The notes: generated from the letters alone by a model not told the origin. Counted from the first letter of the stretch, positions 28,573 through 39,444 are shown. The stretch is 64,000 nt of DNA from an uncultured Candidatus Melainabacteria bacterium (GCA_934777245.1 CAKVND010000003.1:1-64000), one strand, 5' to 3'. Numbers and translations are program-made.

Positions 28573-29403
28573 TTAGCCAAGCATTGCAACATTGATTTGT
28601 CCGAATTTTGCAGACAAGTCATCAATATGATGAATTAAATAAACAAATGAATCTAAATCTTTTTCGTTTAAATCCACAATTGCACCCCATTCTGCTCTTG
28701 CATGGTGCGCAGCAATCATCTTAGCTACACGTTTAAAACCTGCATTCATACAAATTGAAAATCCATATTGAGAATGGGTAATCCATTCTTTTCTAAAGTT
28801 TTCATCATAATCTATCAATCCAGACTCTGTATCAATCGTATATTCAAAAATTTTACCTATATCATGTAGCAAACAAGCTGCAAAAACTTCATCAGCATTA
28901 AGTTTTTGATAAAAAGCTTGCAAGTTAATTTCTGCATATTTTAAACATTCTAAAGTATGCACCATTAAACCACCGATATAATTATGATGCATCATTTTAG
29001 CTGCAGGAGAAACTAAAATCTTATCTTTATTGTTGGTATAAATTTCTGTTACGAATTCTCTTAGTTTGCTGTCTTTTATTTTATTTACATAGACTAACAA
29101 TTCCTGAAAAAATTCTTCTTGTTCTTTAGCATCAAGTCCTGTTTTAGCTTCTTTGATTAACTCTAACGCATTAACAAGACAATTATTATACTTCTCATTA
29201 AAAGAACCGGATACGATTCTAAGTTGATTACCACATCTGAAAAGCTTTGAATCCATTCTGTTCAACGCTTCCTCCCAAAGTATGCAATTAAGTGTCTCAT
29301 TGGTTTTTGGATCTTTTAATTGTAATTTTCCCATTTTTGTTCCAGATTTGGTATCACCAATTGCAAAGGTAACAACTTCATATATAATATCTGTGCTAAA
29401 CAT
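28573..29403 (-). CDS. YhaM-like 3'-5' exoribonuclease (OB fold + HD domain)
   Basis: This 276-residue protein has an N-terminal OB-fold nucleic-acid-binding region (about 1-85: GDTKSGTKMGKLQLKD, ILWEEA) and an HD phosphohydrolase domain (about 115-265), with HHNYIGGLMVHT, CLLHDIGKIFEY and AAHHARAEWGA giving the metal ligands. The order is that of YhaM, an exoribonuclease that trims RNA 3' ends. It is somewhat shorter at the C-terminus than Bacillus YhaM. It is separated from the upstream glycine-zipper gene by a strong terminator, so it must have its own promoter around 29404-29440. Confidence 0.85.
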   Translation of the reverse strand: MFSTDIIYEVVTFAIGDTKSGTKMGKLQLKDPKTNETLNCILWEEALNRMDSKLFRCGNQLRIVSGSFNEKYNNCLVNALELIKEAKTGLDAKEQEEFFQELLVYVNKIKDSKLREFVTEIYTNNKDKILVSPAAKMMHHNYIGGLMVHTLECLKYAEINLQAFYQKLNADEVFAACLLHDIGKIFEYTIDTESGLIDYDENFRKEWITHSQYGFSICMNAGFKRVAKMIAAHHARAEWGAIVDLNEKDLDSFVYLIHHIDDLSAKFGQINVAMLG

Positions 29404-29444
29404 TAATTGTCTCCTGTTTTGTTAAATTATATCATAGATACAAT

Positions 29445-29483
29445 AAAAAAGATGAACCGGTGATTTACCAATTCATCTTTTTT
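29445..29483 (-). terminator. intrinsic terminator after the glycine-zipper gene
   Basis: The arms aaaaaagatgaa (29445-29456) and ttcatctttttt (29472-29483) form a 12-bp stem ending in a T-run on the minus strand (and on the plus strand). It lies 4 bases past the stop at 29487. Confidence 0.8.
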
Positions 29484-29486
29484 TTA

Positions 29487-29816
29487 TTAATTATCTGCAT
29501 TATTATTTGGCTTGTCATCATCCTCGCCAAATACACTACCCGCTCCTGCACCGATTGCTGCTCCGCCAACCGTATAAGCTCCAACTACAAACGGTATCGC
29601 CAAACCTCCTGAGATAAATGTAATGGCAGCGGCACCCAGAATGCCTCCTATTGCCGCCCCTGCAGCACTTGCCGCAGCCTTGCTTTTAAATGATACAGAA
29701 TCATTATTTTGAGACTCTGTATTTATAGGGTTTTCTTTTTGTGGCAACATTCTTCTTTTTGTACCACAATTCGTTCCACATTTAAGACCATAATTTTGGA
29801 TTGAACTTACTCTCAT
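29487..29816 (-). CDS. small glycine-zipper membrane protein with SFK motif
   Basis: A 109-residue protein. An N-terminal polar part with CGTNCGT is followed by the lineage-type motif NNDSVSFKSK. Then comes a long Gly/Ala-rich hydrophobic hairpin (ASAAGAAIGGILGAAAITF, then VGGAAIGAGAGSVFG), resembling glycine-zipper proteins that insert in membranes. The C-terminus is acidic and Asn-rich. There is no classical signal peptide. Function unknown. It is flanked by its own terminator and is monocistronic. Confidence 0.75.
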   Translation of the reverse strand: MRVSSIQNYGLKCGTNCGTKRRMLPQKENPINTESQNNDSVSFKSKAAASAAGAAIGGILGAAAITFISGGLAIPFVVGAYTVGGAAIGAGAGSVFGEDDDKPNNNADN

Positions 29817-30010
29817 AACAAAATCCTCACACTAAAACACACACGCTAAATATACAATAAAATAAACAAATAGTCAATAACTGAAACGAAATTCTTAAAC
29901 ATTTGTTACATTTCATAAACACATCTTATCTTCTTTAGCATAATAAAGAAGATAATGTATACATAATATTTTTTTCATGTTATCATAGTTTATTATTGGA
30001 GTAAGAGATT

Positions 30011-30292
30011 ATGATTACAATAAAAGATGTAGAACACGTAGCAAAATTAGCACGTTTAGAATTAACAGAAGAAGAAAAAGAAAAATTCACTAAACAACTT
30101 GGTGATGTTTTGAAGCATGTCGATGCTATGAACGAAGTAGATACTTCAAATGTTGAGCCTATGGCGCACGCGATTGATTTTGTTAACGTTATGAGAGAAG
30201 ACAAAGTTTATTACGAACAAACAAAAGAAGAACTGATGAAGAATGCTCCGGACGAAGAGAACGGATTCTTTAGAGTTCCAAAAATTAATTAG
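30011..30292 (+). CDS. gatC: Asp/Glu-tRNA amidotransferase subunit C
   Basis: GatC is the small subunit that stabilises the GatCAB amidotransferase, which converts Glu-tRNA(Gln) and Asp-tRNA(Asn) to the amide forms. The 93 residues show DVEHVAKLARLELTEEEKEK, then NVEPMAHAI and the C-terminal NAPDEENGFFRVPKI, all diagnostic. A ggag ribosome-binding site precedes ATG. gatA and gatB are not adjacent, and a terminator follows at once, so the genes are dispersed, as in Cyanobacteria. Confidence 0.96.
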   Translation: MITIKDVEHVAKLARLELTEEEKEKFTKQLGDVLKHVDAMNEVDTSNVEPMAHAIDFVNVMREDKVYYEQTKEELMKNAPDEENGFFRVPKIN

Positions 30293-30294
30293 TT

Positions 30295-30320
30295 AAAAGA
30301 GGGGTAACTGCCCCTCTTTT
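30295..30320 (+). terminator. intrinsic terminator of gatC
   Basis: The perfect 10-bp stem aaaagagggg (30295-30304) / cccctctttt (30311-30320), with a 6-base loop and a T-rich 3' end, begins 3 bases after the gatC stop. Confidence 0.9.
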
Positions 30321-30324
30321 TTAT

Positions 30325-32044
<1,720 letters not shown>

Positions 32045-32047
32045 AGG

Positions 32048-32779
32048 TTATAACTTAATTGTTCTAAAAATAGTAGAATACTTATGTGAACCATAATATA
32101 TAACAATAGAAACAAAGTAATTTTCCAAATCATTAACTTCTAAATACGATTGAACCGGAGTTTTTCGTTTTGTACTTTTAAAATTTCCGATAAAATCTAA
32201 GAAACCCATGTGTATTTTTTGAGCTGTTGTATATTTTGGCTTCGGTATATGTTCATCATAAAAAGTTTCCGGCGTATAATCACGTTCTACCACAGGAACA
32301 ATATGTTTCACCTCTCCATTTTGTTTAAACAACATAAACCAATCACCATTATGCTCTCTTGGTGTCAATAAATAATATCCAGGCTCTATTGTAATATTTT
32401 TAAAATAAAGCGGCGAATTTAGCCTAAACAGAGGATAAACAGACCAAGAAGTATCTTTCATATCATAATATTGATCAGGATCAATATCATGCAAGTAAGA
32501 AAACGTTGGCACTTCTAAATCATTATAAATTTGTGCGTAATCTTTTGTAGGTTTGGTTCTCATCGGCGGTATTATAATTTCTTCTGATGATTGCGAAGGT
32601 TGACTAACATCTTGGTGTAATATACTTGGAGTATCTTCATCCTCATCATCCAAACTATTAGGATCAATATCCTCATAAAACCCCTTTGGTGTTCCGACAT
32701 AAATACCATTTGCGTTATCATCGGCAAATGTAGGTAAACAAATTAACAAAGCTAATATTATCAACTCTCTTTTTAACAT
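32048..32779 (-). CDS. exported hypothetical protein
   Basis: A 243-residue protein with a signal peptide (basic MLKRE, hydrophobic LIILALLICLPTF, probable cleavage after FA or ADD). A low-complexity acidic/Ser stretch follows, then a domain from about residue 80 to the end with many aromatic residues (YYLLTPREHNGDWFMLF, VIYYGSHKYSTIFR) that looks beta-rich. It is predicted periplasmic or outer-membrane associated. No family is recognised. It is convergent with pyrG, with only 3 bases between the stops. Confidence 0.7.
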   Translation of the reverse strand: MLKRELIILALLICLPTFADDNANGIYVGTPKGFYEDIDPNSLDDEDEDTPSILHQDVSQPSQSSEEIIIPPMRTKPTKDYAQIYNDLEVPTFSYLHDIDPDQYYDMKDTSWSVYPLFRLNSPLYFKNITIEPGYYLLTPREHNGDWFMLFKQNGEVKHIVPVVERDYTPETFYDEHIPKPKYTTAQKIHMGFLDFIGNFKSTKRKTPVQSYLEVNDLENYFVSIVIYYGSHKYSTIFRTIKL

Positions 32780-33009
32780 ATCTCTATTTTAATAGATTTA
32801 TATAAGAAATCAAGATTTGCATAAAAAACTACTTATAAAAATAATAAGCGTAATATATATCTTGCAAAATAAGTTTGTTTTTGTTAATTTATATGGTGTG
32901 TGTTGTATTTTTAACCATTGTAAAAATATGTTAAGTTCATGCACTTAAACTAGCAAATTATATTTTTTTAAGGACTTTATATATATAGGGTACCAGATGG
33001 GATTTTTGT

Positions 33010-34083
33010 ATGATTAAACCGGTAAATTTTTCAGACAATAACATAAAATTCAAAGCGAAAGCAGAAGAAAAACAAAAGATTGACGACGAGTCAACATTGC
33101 TTCCAAATACTTTGCGTACAAGAGTTTTACAAAAATATGATAAGACAACGAGTGCTTTAACTGAGTACCCTAAAAAAGGTTTGTTAGGAGATGTAAACTC
33201 AGATTTCTATGAATTTTTGTCTATGGGCATAATTCCTTATCTAGTTGGTAGCGGTATGTTCATGGCAATGTTTAATTTGTTGCATGATTTAAAACCGAAA
33301 TCACAAAAAATTGCCGGACTTAACGGCAAAAATATGGCACTTGGTGTTGTACTTTACGGTTTAGGAAAAACTTTAGCAAACGATGTCGTTACTCGCCCTG
33401 TTTACTGGGGAACAGGTGTTGATATTGAAATGCCTTATAGAAACATCTCATATCCTCTTCCAAAAGAAGCTGGCGAAAATGCAAATATTTACCCAATGCG
33501 TCAACACAGAAAAGTTTACGACAGCGTTGAGTTCTTTAGAAAAGACTTGATTCAAAAAGATATAGGCGTTTCTTATTACGACAATATCGCTAAGAAATTA
33601 AATATGGGCGAAAACTTGAATGATTCAGTAACTGAAACAACTCCTATCATTCAAGGCATTGTATCATCTACAAAAACAGCTAAGAGCTTGGCATCTTACG
33701 CTTGGGCAGGTGCAGCAGTAGGACTTGCAGTACAAGACAGTTGGAGCAATTTCTTTGACGCAATTGCGAATAGAAAACGTCATATAGCAAAACCAAATGA
33801 AGGATTTGGCACAAAAATGACTGCAAGAATGAAAAATGCCGGTGAAAATTTTGTAGATATTTCAAAAACATTCGGTAAATCATTCACAAAAGCATGCAAA
33901 ACATTATGGACAGGCAAAGAAGGAACTACTGGCTTTATGAAGCATGCCGGCAAAGCTTGGATTTTATTCTCAACGGCTCTAACTGTTGGTAGTGTTGCAA
34001 ATGTAATATTAAAAGCGAAAAGCATGGGTAAGCTTGCAAACAAAGATATTATGAATAAAGACAAAGAAAGTACGGTGATTTAG
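33010..34083 (+). CDS. hypothetical membrane protein with N-terminal FKA motif
   Basis: A 357-residue protein. The N-terminus carries NNIKFKAKAEEKQ, the F-K-[GSA] signature seen in several proteins of this window. At least four hydrophobic segments follow (GIIPYLVGSGMFMAMFNLL; MALGVVLYGLGKTL; YAWAGAAVGLAV; AWILFSTALTVGSVANVIL), separated by polar loops with conserved-looking PVYWGTGVDIEMPYR. The start has only a weak GATGGGA upstream. It is the first gene of an operon with a larger helical membrane protein (1 base away) and a GH13 enzyme. Function unknown. Confidence 0.75.
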   Translation: MIKPVNFSDNNIKFKAKAEEKQKIDDESTLLPNTLRTRVLQKYDKTTSALTEYPKKGLLGDVNSDFYEFLSMGIIPYLVGSGMFMAMFNLLHDLKPKSQKIAGLNGKNMALGVVLYGLGKTLANDVVTRPVYWGTGVDIEMPYRNISYPLPKEAGENANIYPMRQHRKVYDSVEFFRKDLIQKDIGVSYYDNIAKKLNMGENLNDSVTETTPIIQGIVSSTKTAKSLASYAWAGAAVGLAVQDSWSNFFDAIANRKRHIAKPNEGFGTKMTARMKNAGENFVDISKTFGKSFTKACKTLWTGKEGTTGFMKHAGKAWILFSTALTVGSVANVILKAKSMGKLANKDIMNKDKESTVI

Positions 34084-34084
34084 T

Positions 34085-36610
34085 ATGGCAATAACTCCGG
34101 TACAACCAAATATAGACAATACTAAACTTCCTTACAGAGAAGCTAAAGGCGTTATCAAAACAGATAGCGACATAAAACCACTTCCACCGCAAGGACACTT
34201 GGTACATGATACTTTGTTGTCAGTTCCTCAATATTTCTTGAAAGACATAGCCTATGATATAAAAGCTGTTAAAGACGGCTTCCAAGGTAAAGCTAACGAC
34301 CACCAATTAGGCAGACTTAATGACGTAGGTTTAAAAGTTGGTGGTATCGGTATCGCAACATACTTAGCTTCAAGAACAACCAATCCGATGGCTAGAACAA
34401 TGGAATACTTGGGGTTGGGCGCATTTCTAACTTCTATGTCTTTATTCCCTAAAGCGTTTATCAATGTTCCATCAAGAATTACACACGGATTCTCTGTTGG
34501 TAAAGAATATATTGATGACCAAGGTCGTAAAAAATCTGTATTCCAAGATAGCAACTATATTCCTATGGATATGTACAGAGGCGAATTCCCTGGGGAAGAT
34601 TTGGATGTAATCGGCGACAGAATGGGAATTCCTAGAGGAATTAAAAACCGTAACGACTTAATCAAAGAACAAATGAGAAAAGTAGCAACTCAGGATAATA
34701 CATTATGGATGTTAACTGCAGGTTTTGCAACTCCGGTTATGACAGCTTTAATTTGTTGCGGATTAGAAAAAGTTATTGCGCCTGCCATGGAAAAGGCAAG
34801 AAACATGAGATACGATTCTAAGATTTCTCATCTCGCTAAAGAAACTGCCGGCATGACACTAAAAGCCAATGAAATTCCTGCTAATAAATTAAGCAAAGAA
34901 GTTGGTAAAATTTTAAATAACTACAAAGGTCAAGAACTTCCAAAAGCGGAATTAGACAATATTGTTGAAATGCTATCAAAGAACTTGGATTACAAAATTT
35001 CAGAAGGTATTAAAGAAGATTTAACAAATATTTTTGAAAAATCCGAAAAAGCTTATGCCATAAATGATAAAACTGCAGAAGAAATCATTACAAATATAAA
35101 AAATAACATTCCTAATAACAACAAACCTTCTTTAGAAAAAGTTTTTGTTCCGACAAAAGAAGAAATCACTAAGATTTTAGGCGATTCAAAAGAAATTTCT
35201 CAAGATAAATTGTATCAAATCAAAGGCGATTTGAAAAAATTATTCGCAGAAAAAATTGCCCAAGAAACCGGCATGCAAAAATCATATTTGAAGGCTTATG
35301 AAAACACTGTAATTGAAAACATTTCTAAATCAATTCAAAAAAATCCTTCAAGATTGGTTAAAGAAAATCAAATAAAATCAGTCGAAAACTTTGCTAAAGT
35401 AATCGGTGAATTTAAAGCTAACAATAAAGCGTTGGATAAATGCAAAAACTTTAAAGTAGAACACGCTCCACAAACGGTTTTGGCACATGAATACGCTAAA
35501 TTTGAAAGCGCATTGTTAGATATCTTAGGCTTCAAACACAAAGATTTGAAACAAATGCGTCAGTCAGATGAACTTACAAAAGAATTTTTAGATAAAAAAT
35601 TAACAGAACTTACTAAAAACGAAGAAGCTTATAACAAAGCTATCTCTAAATTATCCAAAGTTATGGCAGAAATGGATCATACTCTAAATGGTAATAAAGA
35701 TGCATTAAAAGATTTGATTACCGGCGTTGAAAACAATTTCAATAATACTGCAAAACGTTTAGACGGATTAGGAAGCTTCAAAAACACAATCGACAAATTA
35801 GTAAAAGAAGATGTTAAAACACTTTCTAATTCAATTAATTCAAAAGAAGAATTGTTTGATTTGCTGGACGGATTAGCTAAAAATACTGTAGACGGCAAAA
35901 CAGGTGTAGAAAGAGCTAAAGAATTCGCAAAAGGTGTCGGCTCTGCAAAACATGATGTAATTTCAAGAATTATTGACAGATACCAAGGTGTAAATAATTC
36001 GTTCAATAGAATTTTGCACACAATGGATATGTACAAACGCGGAGTTCCTGCTGACAAATATGGTCAAGACCTTGTAAAAATGGGTAAAGATGCATTATTG
36101 GGTGCTACTTCTGCAAATCAAACATTAAAACTTAATACTGTTAATAATCCTGAATTATATAAAGATATCATTCAAACAACATGGAGAATTGACGGCAACC
36201 CTAATGAATTAAAAGCAAAGGGTTATATTACAGAAGCTACTGATAAAGCTATTGGCAATGCATCAATTAAAGAACGTTTACAACATTACATCGGAAGATT
36301 TAAAAATGTTGTTGGAAATAACACAATTGATTTCACAAAACCTGAACATAATTTTAACGTAGATATATTAAAAGGTTACCAAAAAGGTTCAAAAACAAGA
36401 ATGGCAACTTTCAATTTAGTAGCACAAAACCCTGTTGAATTTGTAAAAAATGCCGCTGAAAGAAGATACGGTAATCAAAAATGGGCTAGAACCGCAGGAG
36501 CAATTTTTGGAACTGTTGCTGCCGTAACAATTGCAGCACAACTTTGTTTCGGCAAAATCAGAAATCCGCATAACATAGAAAAGAAGGTAGAAGATGGCAG
36601 CAATAACTAA
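34085..36610 (+). CDS. large helical membrane protein, function unknown
   Basis: 841 residues. Hydrophobic segments lie near the N-terminus (VGLKVGGIGIATYLAS; YLGLGAFLTSMSLFP), around residue 200 (WMLTAGFATPVMTALICCG), and as a final C-terminal helix (AGAIFGTVAAVTIAAQLCF). Between them, residues ~240-780 are soluble, Lys/Glu-rich and helical, with coiled-coil character. It begins 1 base after the stop of the previous gene and overlaps the GH13 gene by 17 bases, so all three are made together. The architecture suggests a membrane-anchored scaffold; no known domain is recognised. Confidence 0.75.
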   Translation: MAITPVQPNIDNTKLPYREAKGVIKTDSDIKPLPPQGHLVHDTLLSVPQYFLKDIAYDIKAVKDGFQGKANDHQLGRLNDVGLKVGGIGIATYLASRTTNPMARTMEYLGLGAFLTSMSLFPKAFINVPSRITHGFSVGKEYIDDQGRKKSVFQDSNYIPMDMYRGEFPGEDLDVIGDRMGIPRGIKNRNDLIKEQMRKVATQDNTLWMLTAGFATPVMTALICCGLEKVIAPAMEKARNMRYDSKISHLAKETAGMTLKANEIPANKLSKEVGKILNNYKGQELPKAELDNIVEMLSKNLDYKISEGIKEDLTNIFEKSEKAYAINDKTAEEIITNIKNNIPNNNKPSLEKVFVPTKEEITKILGDSKEISQDKLYQIKGDLKKLFAEKIAQETGMQKSYLKAYENTVIENISKSIQKNPSRLVKENQIKSVENFAKVIGEFKANNKALDKCKNFKVEHAPQTVLAHEYAKFESALLDILGFKHKDLKQMRQSDELTKEFLDKKLTELTKNEEAYNKAISKLSKVMAEMDHTLNGNKDALKDLITGVENNFNNTAKRLDGLGSFKNTIDKLVKEDVKTLSNSINSKEELFDLLDGLAKNTVDGKTGVERAKEFAKGVGSAKHDVISRIIDRYQGVNNSFNRILHTMDMYKRGVPADKYGQDLVKMGKDALLGATSANQTLKLNTVNNPELYKDIIQTTWRIDGNPNELKAKGYITEATDKAIGNASIKERLQHYIGRFKNVVGNNTIDFTKPEHNFNVDILKGYQKGSKTRMATFNLVAQNPVEFVKNAAERRYGNQKWARTAGAIFGTVAAVTIAAQLCFGKIRNPHNIEKKVEDGSNN

Positions 36611-38393
36611 TATTTCAGCTGTTAATTTCAGAGCAGCAGCAAATTATCAAACCCCAATTAAACCTGATACAAAAGAATATAATGTTCAGGACAAAGAGGT
36701 TACAAATAAATATCTTCAAAACCTTGCTTTGATGAATGCAGCGGGTGTTAAAAAAGTTAACTTGAATTCTAATGCTCAACAACCTTATAAAAATAATTTG
36801 AGAACAATGATTCAAAATAACGAATCTGTTATGATGGCAATTGTTCCTAGAACATTTACTGCAAAAGATTTAAACGGTGATGATATCGTTGTTTTAAAAG
36901 ATGGCGAAAAGAACGGAACATTCTTGAGTGCGATTGACAGATTGGATGAATTAAAAAATGATGGAATTAATACTATCCACATTCTTCCAATTCACCCACC
37001 GGGAAAGAAAAATGCTCAAGGCACAGCAGGCTCTTGTTACGCACCTGAAAAATATGTAACAGACGATGGTCATTTGGCAATTGATCCAATGTTGATTGAC
37101 AAAAATGATCCGAGAACACCGGATGAACAGTTTAAAGCTTTAATTGATGAATGCCACAAACGTAATATTAAAGTAATGCTAGACCTTCCTAGTTGCGCAT
37201 CAGTAGATATGTTTGAAGCAGAACCTGAATTAATGGCTTACGGAAGAAACGGTGAAGAAAAAACTCCTCAAGGTTGGACGGATATCAGAATGTTTGAACC
37301 TTGGGCTGATGAAGCTGAAAGGACTTTAAATCCTGCTTTAATGGAAATGCACAAACAATTTGTTGATTCTTGCATTGACTTAGGCATTGACGGTATCAGA
37401 GCCGATGTAGCAAGAGCGAAACCTACAGAATTTTGGGATAAATTAATTTCTTATTCCCACAAAAAAGATCCTGAATTCGCTTGGTTAGCTGAAAGTTACA
37501 CTTATGAATGTGCTTCACCAATGGTTAATATGAATTATGATAGACCTGAAGACTTGTTAAACGCAGGATTTGACGAATACTACGGTCAATACCACATTTT
37601 CCATGATTGGAAAAATGCAAGTGAATTTAACGATTACATTAAATTTAACCTAGACCTTTCACACAAATTGCCTGCCGGTAAGAGCGTAATAGGTTCTTTC
37701 TTAACTCACGATGATAGCACATCAATGATTCACGGTGGAGAAAATTTCTGCAAATTAACAACAATTTTACAATCAACAATTCCAATGTGCAATCCTTATT
37801 ATATCGACGGTTTCCAAACGGGTGATTATTATGATTACAAATACAGAAACAAAGATAACGTAGAAACTTGGACTACAAAGGCTGATCCTGTTACCGGTCA
37901 ACAAGTTCCAAAATATGATATGAACGAACACCAATACAGATTAGCATTGTTCAATATTTCAAGACAACCTGGCGGAGATTGCCCTGATATCGAAAGAGTA
38001 ATGAAAGGTGCTATGGAAATGAGAGCCAAAAACTTAGATGTTTTGGCTAACAGAAACAGTAGCTTTATTGAATTTGATAAACGTGAAGACAAAAACGACC
38101 AAATTATAACTTACGCAAGACACAATAACGGAAGAACAATCTTAGTTGTTGCGAACAAAAATCCAAATAGAAATGTATCAGGAATTATCGAAATCCCCGG
38201 ATTAAAGGCAGACCAAAAACTTGTAAATATGGTTCCTGAATACGGCGAAAAGAGCGAATTCCAAGTTGACGCTAACGAAATGAAAGTTAATTTAGCTCCG
38301 GCTGACGCTTATGTATTTGAAATTGATACTCCAAATATTGAAGAAGATAGAAAAGGACACGTTTACAAACAAAAAGTAAATGACGAACATTAA
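36594..38393 (+). CDS. GH13 alpha-amylase-family glycoside hydrolase with N-terminal NFR motif
   Basis: A 599-residue enzyme of the alpha-amylase clan acting on alpha-glucans or related sugars. The catalytic triad is intact: nucleophile D271 in GIRADVAR, acid/base E300 in WLAES and D373 in FLTHDD, within a (beta/alpha)8 barrel running from about residue 75 to 480. A beta-sandwich domain C follows. The first 35 residues are extra and contain AVNFRAAANY, matching the lineage-type F-K-like signature; there is no classic signal peptide. AAGGTAG precedes ATG, inside the end of the upstream membrane-protein gene. Substrate is uncertain. The stable linkage with two membrane proteins is unusual for an amylase. 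Confidence 0.85.
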   Translation: MAAITNISAVNFRAAANYQTPIKPDTKEYNVQDKEVTNKYLQNLALMNAAGVKKVNLNSNAQQPYKNNLRTMIQNNESVMMAIVPRTFTAKDLNGDDIVVLKDGEKNGTFLSAIDRLDELKNDGINTIHILPIHPPGKKNAQGTAGSCYAPEKYVTDDGHLAIDPMLIDKNDPRTPDEQFKALIDECHKRNIKVMLDLPSCASVDMFEAEPELMAYGRNGEEKTPQGWTDIRMFEPWADEAERTLNPALMEMHKQFVDSCIDLGIDGIRADVARAKPTEFWDKLISYSHKKDPEFAWLAESYTYECASPMVNMNYDRPEDLLNAGFDEYYGQYHIFHDWKNASEFNDYIKFNLDLSHKLPAGKSVIGSFLTHDDSTSMIHGGENFCKLTTILQSTIPMCNPYYIDGFQTGDYYDYKYRNKDNVETWTTKADPVTGQQVPKYDMNEHQYRLALFNISRQPGGDCPDIERVMKGAMEMRAKNLDVLANRNSSFIEFDKREDKNDQIITYARHNNGRTILVVANKNPNRNVSGIIEIPGLKADQKLVNMVPEYGEKSEFQVDANEMKVNLAPADAYVFEIDTPNIEEDRKGHVYKQKVNDEH

Positions 38394-38410
38394 ATAAACC
38401 GTACGACAAA

Positions 38411-38450
38411 ATGCAACAATTCCCTCATAAATATAAGGGGATTGTTGCAT
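38411..38450 (+). terminator. hairpin after the GH13 gene
   Basis: atgcaacaattccct (38411-38425) pairs with aggggattgttgcat (38436-38450) over 15 bp with one G-T wobble. There is no T-run downstream on the plus strand, so it may protect the mRNA end or act weakly as a terminator. Confidence 0.55.
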
Positions 38451-38461
38451 GCTAAAACATA

Positions 38462-38501
38462 ATAAAAACGGAACTAATTTATAAACTAGTTCCGTTTTTA
38501 T
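38462..38501 (-). terminator. terminator of the 53-aa gene
   Basis: The perfect 15-bp stem ataaaaacggaacta (38462-38476) / tagttccgtttttat (38487-38501) ends in a T-rich stretch on the minus strand. It lies 17 bases after the stop of the small gene. Confidence 0.75.
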
Positions 38502-38518
38502 CATAATCTTTCAACTTA

Positions 38519-38680
38519 CTATCTTGGAAATATTTGTCTTATATATTTACCGTTAGCTTTCCAAAACCCTTGCTCTTCGTAAGCCAAATCAACTACAGGT
38601 TTTTGATTTTTTGTTTTTGCTACAACTTGTTTACCAACTTTTTTAATTGGTAAAGCTGAAATAGGGCTAATTTTTGACAT
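38519..38680 (-). CDS. small basic protein (53 aa)
   Basis: A short open frame with a good ribosome-binding site (AAAGGA, 11 bases before ATG) and its own downstream terminator, both of which support it as a real gene. The product starts MSKISPISALPIKKVGK, is Lys-rich, and ends with the aromatic segment YEEQGFWKANGKYIRQIFPR. No family is recognised. Its size and context resemble the 50-aa gene at 45511-45663, but the sequences are not evidently related. Confidence 0.65.
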   Translation of the reverse strand: MSKISPISALPIKKVGKQVVAKTKNQKPVVDLAYEEQGFWKANGKYIRQIFPR

Positions 38681-38746
38681 ATTATTTAAATTCCTTTCTA
38701 TTATAGAAAAACTCCTAAAAATAAAATTTGCTATCTTTAGACTTTT

Positions 38747-39139
38747 CTATTCTTCCGGAATCTCTATTTCTACATCATCAAGATCTTCTTCTTTTTTGAT
38801 AATTTCAATAACATTTTTTGCCATTTCTTTTGCTATAACACTTCTTGTTGATGCAGGACAATTTTGAAGTAAACTAATAGCAGTTCTTAGTGTTCCATCA
38901 ATATCATACCAGCGGCCATGCTTAGACTCATCCATCATATCTTCTGTTGCAGAAACAATATCCTCTACAGACTCATATTCTGTGCTGGAAAGATGATGTT
39001 CTGTAATAATTTTAATAAGGTTTAGAGCCACCTTTATTTGAGTTTCATCATCAGATTCTTCTAGGGTTTTCATCGCAGAAGATAAAACAGGGTCTTTGTC
39101 ATACCAACGTCTTGCATTTGTTGTAAATTCTTCCTTCAT
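38747..39139 (-). CDS. hypothetical acidic protein with two internal repeats (130 aa)
   Basis: A cytoplasmic-looking, acidic protein built from two copies of a ~40-residue helical unit. Copy 1 begins RRWYDKDPVLSSAMKTLEES near residue 11, and copy 2 begins GRWYDIDGTLRTAISLLQNC near residue 75. Each has the pattern RWYD-x-D-x-x-L-x-x-A-(helix)-K-x-II. It ends in an Asp/Glu tail (DLDDVEIEIPEE). A strong GGAGG precedes ATG. Function unknown. Confidence 0.8.
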   Translation of the reverse strand: MKEEFTTNARRWYDKDPVLSSAMKTLEESDDETQIKVALNLIKIITEHHLSSTEYESVEDIVSATEDMMDESKHGRWYDIDGTLRTAISLLQNCPASTRSVIAKEMAKNVIEIIKKEEDLDDVEIEIPEE

Positions 39140-39444
39140 AAAAACCTCCTTCTAACACTATCACAAGTCAATTATACTATAGATTTCGTGATTTGTAAAA
39201 TGAATTTCAAAATCGCGTTTCAGTCATTTACAATATAACGAGGTTACTAAAATTGACTTTAGACTTAAGTTGAACTACAGTTGCGCCGCGAGCGTTTTTT
39301 AGCGAGCGTAAGAGTGCAAGCTCTCTAACGCTCACTATCGCAGCTAATCGCTGCACGTTCGCGGTACAAATGCGTTCAATTGATGAAAATCATCATGGAT
39401 AATAGTACCTTACAGGCGAGAGCTAGGGTGAGGTGTCTTTAGGT
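39140..39444. other. gene-free stretch with a GC-rich structured element
   Basis: This 305-base spacer has no supported gene. AT-rich flanks surround the GC-rich element at 39286-39364. The first ~40 bases should contain the promoter for the 130-aa gene. The last ~60 bases contain ctagggtgaggtgtc but no clear terminator. Confidence 0.6.
39286..39364. repeat. GC-rich multibranched inverted repeat
   Basis: Outer arms ccgcgagcgt (39286-39295) and acgttcgcgg (39355-39364) form a 10-bp stem with one G-T pair. Inside are hairpin 1 (gagcgt 39304-39309 with acgctc 39328-39333, plus agag/ctct) and hairpin 2 (cagc 39341-39344 with gctg 39350-39353). Together they make a three-way-junction shape, distinct from the repeat families elsewhere in the window. 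Confidence 0.55.
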
